Positions 7,591 to 10,037 of a stretch of DNA of 10,037 bases are shown here, piece by piece; the stretch's first letter is position 1; every line of letters begins with the position of its first letter. Made by a program: the position numbers and the translations under genes. The notes under the pieces are model-generated. The model did no database searches. It was given only the letters and a program-made list of their open reading frames with translations, and was not told where the DNA came from. The stretch is taken from positions 1-10,037 of the forward strand of contig JAFECV010000043.1 of assembly GCA_018241985.1 (NCBI GenBank), in the 5' to 3' direction. Origin of the DNA: Pseudomonadota bacterium. GTDB lineage: Bacteria; Pseudomonadota; Gammaproteobacteria; Burkholderiales; Burkholderiaceae_C.

Positions 7591-7596
7591 TAGAAT
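7591..7596 (+). promoter_or_regulatory. Likely -10 box for the tRNA-Pro/tRNA-Arg transcript
   Basis: TAGAAT is a 5-of-6 match to the TATAAT consensus and ends 9 bases before the mature 5' end of tRNA-Pro, a usual distance for a stable-RNA promoter. The -35 region at about 7568-7573 (GCTGCA) is a weak match. Confidence 0.5.
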
Positions 7597-7605
7597 GCCG
7601 AGCGT

Positions 7606-7682
<77 letters not shown>

Positions 7683-7710
7683 GCGGCCCGCGCGCCGCGC
7701 CTCGCTCGAT

Positions 7711-7787
7711 CTGCCCGTAGCTCAGTCGGATAGAGCAACAGCCTTCTAAGCTGTGGGTCGGGAGTTCGATCCTCTCCGGGCAGGCCA
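7711..7787 (+). tRNA. tRNA-Arg (anticodon UCU)
   Basis: A complete 77-base cloverleaf with encoded CCA. Acceptor CTGCCCG (7711-7717) pairs with CGGGCAG (7777-7783), with discriminator G7784 and CCA at 7785-7787. The anticodon stem ACAGC/GCTGT (7738-7742, 7750-7754) encloses loop CTTCTAA with anticodon TCT at 7745-7747, reading AGA and AGG. The T loop is TTCGATC, and the T stem has one G-U pair. No integrase gene or duplicated 3' tRNA end is seen beside it. Confidence 0.97.
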
Positions 7788-7811
7788 GCTTTTCACTTCA
7801 TCGAAACCGCA

Positions 7812-8456
7812 TCACGCCGGATTCCAGTCGCTGACTGCGATCATTTCGGCGTCGCCGGCATGTTCCAGCAGCATGCTGCGCACGCGCTCCTGCCACAGCT
7901 GGCCGAAGCGCTCCAGCTCAGGCGCGCTGGCCTGGCCCGTGATGGCTTTGGGCGCCAGCGCCTTCATCTCGTCGCCCCATGGCACGACCGACGCGTCGAG
8001 CTGCACTTGCACGGCGCGGCCCGTGTCCTTGCGGCGCAGGCCGAGCACGCCCTGCAGCGGTTGGGCATAGCTCAGCAGGTTCTGGCGCGAAAAGCGCTGC
8101 GCCGGGCCGATGCCGTGAAAGCCCGTCTCGGCCGCGGCACCGGTCAGCAACTGCGCGACGCTGGCGATCACGCCGGTCACGCCGCTATCGCGCTCGTCGC
8201 CCATGAAGACCTCGATCTCGCCGCGCACCGGCAACTCGTCTTCGTAGAGCGCGCGCAGGCCGTTCAGGACCATCAGGTAGGCACCGGCCACCGTCGGGCA
8301 CGAATGTCCGGCCAGGCGGACCGCATCCGCATAGCGGTATTCCATCAAGCCCTGCTCGGCGGCGCCGAGGAACTGGGCCAGCGGGTCGCGCATCGTCAAC
8401 GACGGTGCGTCGCCGAAGAAGGCGGGGAATGGTCGATCTCGTGTTTCCATGCTCAC
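7812..8456 (-). CDS. FmdE-like domain protein, function unknown
   Basis: A 214-aa protein that resembles the FmdE family, named after a protein associated with formylmethanofuran dehydrogenase. The match rests on AGHSCPTVAGAY (49-60), which has the family's Gly-His-x-Cys-Pro pattern with H51 and C53 as candidate metal ligands, and on FHGIG with H114 followed by FSRQNLLSY (122-130). No C-terminal zinc-ribbon is present and there is no signal peptide, so it is a stand-alone cytoplasmic domain. Nothing nearby belongs to formylmethanofuran or molybdenum-enzyme metabolism, so the family name should not be read as function. The start is GTG at 8456, favoured because AGGAG (complement of 8465-8469) lies 8 bases upstream; the ATG two codons later (8450) is the alternative. 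It is divergent from the heme-binding protein gene and ends 24 bases from tRNA-Arg. Confidence 0.8.
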   Translation of the reverse strand: MSMETRDRPFPAFFGDAPSLTMRDPLAQFLGAAEQGLMEYRYADAVRLAGHSCPTVAGAYLMVLNGLRALYEDELPVRGEIEVFMGDERDSGVTGVIASVAQLLTGAAAETGFHGIGPAQRFSRQNLLSYAQPLQGVLGLRRKDTGRAVQVQLDASVVPWGDEMKALAPKAITGQASAPELERFGQLWQERVRSMLLEHAGDAEMIAVSDWNPA

Positions 8457-8481
8457 TTCACTGACTCCTGCCTGACGACTT

Positions 8482-8510
8482 TTGCCCTTCCATCGTGGAA
8501 GTGCTAAGTT
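8482..8510 (+). promoter_or_regulatory. Possible promoter with overlapping inverted repeat for the heme-binding protein gene
   Basis: TTGCCC (8482-8487) and TAAGTT (8505-8510), 17 bases apart with TGC just before the latter, form a weak extended -10 promoter. Between the boxes lies a perfect inverted repeat, CTTCCA (8487-8492), TCG, TGGAAG (8496-8501), which could be an operator serving one or both divergent genes. Confidence 0.25.
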
Positions 8511-8547
8511 CGCAGTCTATTCAACTCTTTATTGGCGAGGTGCAGAC

Positions 8548-9150
8548 ATGGCCGAAATTCTGGGTCCGCAAAAACTGGGTCCGCTGACGCCGCTGGTCGG
8601 CGAATGGGAAGGCGACGTCGGCGTCGATCTCTCCTACCACAACAAGGAAGACGAGACGACGCAGACCGGCTACTTCGAGAAGGCTTGGTTCCGGCCGATC
8701 CCGATCGTCGAGAACGGCAAGCAGTCGATGTGGGGCTTGAACTACGAGATGACCGCCTGGCGTCATGGCGAGGAGGCGATGGATCCGTTCCACGACGAGG
8801 TCGGCTACCTGCTGTGGGACGCCGCGCACGGGCAGGTGATGCGCTGCTTCGCGGTGCCGCGCGGAATCGCGATCCTGGCCGGCGGCGATGCCAAGCCGCG
8901 CGACAGGTCGCTGACGTTCAAGGCGGGGCCCGGAGACAAGTCCTATGGCCTGGCCCAGAACAAGTACCTGCTGGAGCGGGCAACGCTCGGCGATTTCGCG
9001 AGCACGTTCAAGTTCAACGACGACGGGACCTTCAGCTACACGTCCGACCTCGTGCTCAAGCTCGCGGCGACCGGCAAGGAAATGCACCACACCGACCGCA
9101 ACACGCTGCATCGCACCAAGCGCATTCACCCGAGCGCCGAGAACGCCTAG
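8548..9150 (+). CDS. Nitrobindin-like heme-binding beta-barrel protein (THAP4/FABP-like)
   Basis: A 200-aa protein predicted to form the ten-stranded barrel of the nitrobindin group, which in studied members binds ferric heme and reacts with nitric oxide or peroxynitrite. Supporting features: LVGEWEGDVG (16-25), a degenerate form of the family's G-x-W-x-G motif; the segment VGYLLWDAAHGQVM followed by PRGIAILAGG (104-113), matching the barrel's central strands; and HHTDRNTLHR (180-189), which aligns with the C-terminal strand carrying the proximal heme histidine, making H181 or H180 the candidate ligand. The protein is longer than mycobacterial nitrobindin (about 160 aa), with extra sequence in the early strands. 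The ATG at 8548 is chosen because GCGAGG lies 7 bases upstream (8535-8540); the frame is open from 8482 but that extension overlaps the promoter region. Heme binding is an inference from fold. Confidence 0.78.
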   Translation: MAEILGPQKLGPLTPLVGEWEGDVGVDLSYHNKEDETTQTGYFEKAWFRPIPIVENGKQSMWGLNYEMTAWRHGEEAMDPFHDEVGYLLWDAAHGQVMRCFAVPRGIAILAGGDAKPRDRSLTFKAGPGDKSYGLAQNKYLLERATLGDFASTFKFNDDGTFSYTSDLVLKLAATGKEMHHTDRNTLHRTKRIHPSAENA

Positions 9151-9216
9151 AACGGCGGATGGCGGGCCGCAGACCGCGCCCCTTGCGGGAACGGGGTTGC
9201 ACGTTCGGCGTGACCC

Positions 9217-9909
9217 TCAGTGCTTCGCGTACTGCGCCGCGCCGAACAGGATGTCGCGCGCCTTCTCGTCGGTCAGCGCCTTGCGCCGATCGGCCAGCAC
9301 CTGGACGCCGCGCTGCACCGCGGGGCGCTGCTCGATGCGCTCGAACCAGGCGTGCAGCCGCGGGTAGTCGGCCCAGGCGATGCCCTGGTTGCGCCAGTTG
9401 CGCAGCCACGGAAAGATCGCGATGTCGGCAATGCTGTAGTCGCCGCCCGCGATGTACGAGCGGCCGGCGAGCCGCTTGTCCAGCACGCGGTACAGGCGCT
9501 TGGTCTCGTTCGTGTAGCGGTTGATCGCGTACGGCAGCTTTTCGGGCGCGTAGGTCCTGAAGTGATTGGCCTGGCCGATCATCGGGCCGACGCTGCCCAT
9601 CTGGAACATCAGCCACTGCAGCACCTCGTACTTGCCGCGATCGCTGGCCGGCAGCAGCCGGCCGGTCTTGGCCGCGAGATAGACCAGGATCGCGCCGGAT
9701 TCGAACAACGAGATCGGCTTTCCATCCGGCCCATCCGGATCGGTGATCGCCGGAATCTTGTTGTTCGGGCTGATCGCGAGGAACTCGGGCTTGAACTGGT
9801 CGCCGGCGCCGATGTCGACCGCATGCACGCGGTACGGCAGGCCGCATTCCTCCAGCATGATGTGGACCTTGTGGCCGTTCGGCGTGGCCCAGGAATAGAC
9901 GTCGATCAT
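9217..9909 (-). CDS. yfcG: Nu-class glutathione S-transferase / disulfide-bond oxidoreductase, YfcG-like
   Basis: A 230-aa cytosolic glutathione S-transferase fold protein. The N-terminal thioredoxin-like domain begins MIDVYSWATPNGHK, with T9 and N11 at the positions that contact glutathione in E. coli YfcG, and continues with FKPEFLAISPNNKIPAI and LFESGAILVYLA. The helical domain carries LPYAINRYTNETKRLY and GGDYSIADIAIFPW, all closely like YfcG. YfcG binds oxidised glutathione and shows disulfide reductase activity with little classical transferase activity, so a thiol-redox role is the likely one. The ATG at 9909 is chosen because AGGA lies about 8 bases upstream on this strand and the protein then starts exactly as YfcG does; an in-frame upstream ATG at 9939 is less likely. 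It is convergent with the heme-binding gene, with 66 bases between the stops and no clear terminator there. Confidence 0.93.
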   Translation of the reverse strand: MIDVYSWATPNGHKVHIMLEECGLPYRVHAVDIGAGDQFKPEFLAISPNNKIPAITDPDGPDGKPISLFESGAILVYLAAKTGRLLPASDRGKYEVLQWLMFQMGSVGPMIGQANHFRTYAPEKLPYAINRYTNETKRLYRVLDKRLAGRSYIAGGDYSIADIAIFPWLRNWRNQGIAWADYPRLHAWFERIEQRPAVQRGVQVLADRRKALTDEKARDILFGAAQYAKH

Positions 9910-9976
9910 CGCTTGGTTCCTTTGCGGCTTCGGCGCCATTGTGCGACGCGCCGGGATTCGTCGCAGTCCGCGCATG

Positions 9977-10011
9977 AAAACGGCGCAGCGTCTTGATGAG
10001 ACGCTGCGCCG
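9977..10011 (-). terminator. Perfect 13-bp hairpin, probable terminator of a minus-strand gene right of the window
   Basis: CGGCGCAGCGTCT (9981-9993) is exactly complementary to 9999-10011, with a 5-base loop TGATG. Read on the minus strand, the stem is followed at once by TTTT (complement of 9977-9980), the intrinsic-terminator arrangement for a transcript entering from the right. On the plus strand a TTTTT run (10022-10026) lies 10 bases beyond the stem, so bidirectional use is possible but less typical. It would insulate the glutathione S-transferase gene from upstream transcription. Confidence 0.5.
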
Positions 10012-10037
10012 AGGCGCTCTGTTTTTGATAGCTACAT

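Noticed and set aside
9220-9996. 258-codon plus-strand open frame opposite the glutathione S-transferase gene
   Set aside because: Shadow frame with no motif; the opposite strand matches YfcG throughout.

Overview
The window looks like chromosome from a high-GC proteobacterium, most likely a betaproteobacterium of the Burkholderiales. This is an inference from the strong G/C third-position bias, the gene families, and a tRNA-Pro(UGG)/tRNA-Arg(UCU) pair with encoded CCA ends. No replication, phage, transposase, integrase or CRISPR feature is visible.

Left part (1-2117): one 589-codon gene of unknown family occupies 14-1783. Its base composition is visibly less GC-rich than the rest of the window, and it ends at a plausible intrinsic terminator. 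A 334-base stretch with no convincing gene follows. This looks like the edge of an accessory segment against core chromosome. The unknown protein carries an R-x4-H motif in a helix-rich C-terminus, which makes a HEPN-type RNase a testable hypothesis.

Centre (2118-7559): a PLP-dependent serine/threonine dehydratase-type ammonia-lyase on the minus strand is divergent from a large P-type cation ATPase on the plus strand. The ATPase is followed 33 bases later by an RNA 2',3'-cyclic phosphodiesterase (ThpR/LigT), possibly in the same transcript. A pirin-family cupin with its own likely promoter and a clear ribosome binding site comes next.

Right part (7560-10037): tRNA-Pro(UGG) and tRNA-Arg(UCU) lie in tandem behind a good -10 box. 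Then come an FmdE-like protein (minus) and a nitrobindin-like heme-binding beta-barrel protein (plus), which diverge from a 91-base shared regulatory region. Last is a Nu-class, YfcG-like glutathione S-transferase (minus), convergent with the heme-binding gene. A perfect 13-bp hairpin near the right edge looks like the terminator of a minus-strand gene lying outside the window.

Apart from the first gene, the content is housekeeping or stress metabolism: amino-acid deamination, ion transport, RNA end processing, thiol/redox and possible NO/heme chemistry. I do not see a single integrated pathway. The best candidate for undescribed biology is the unknown gene at the left end.
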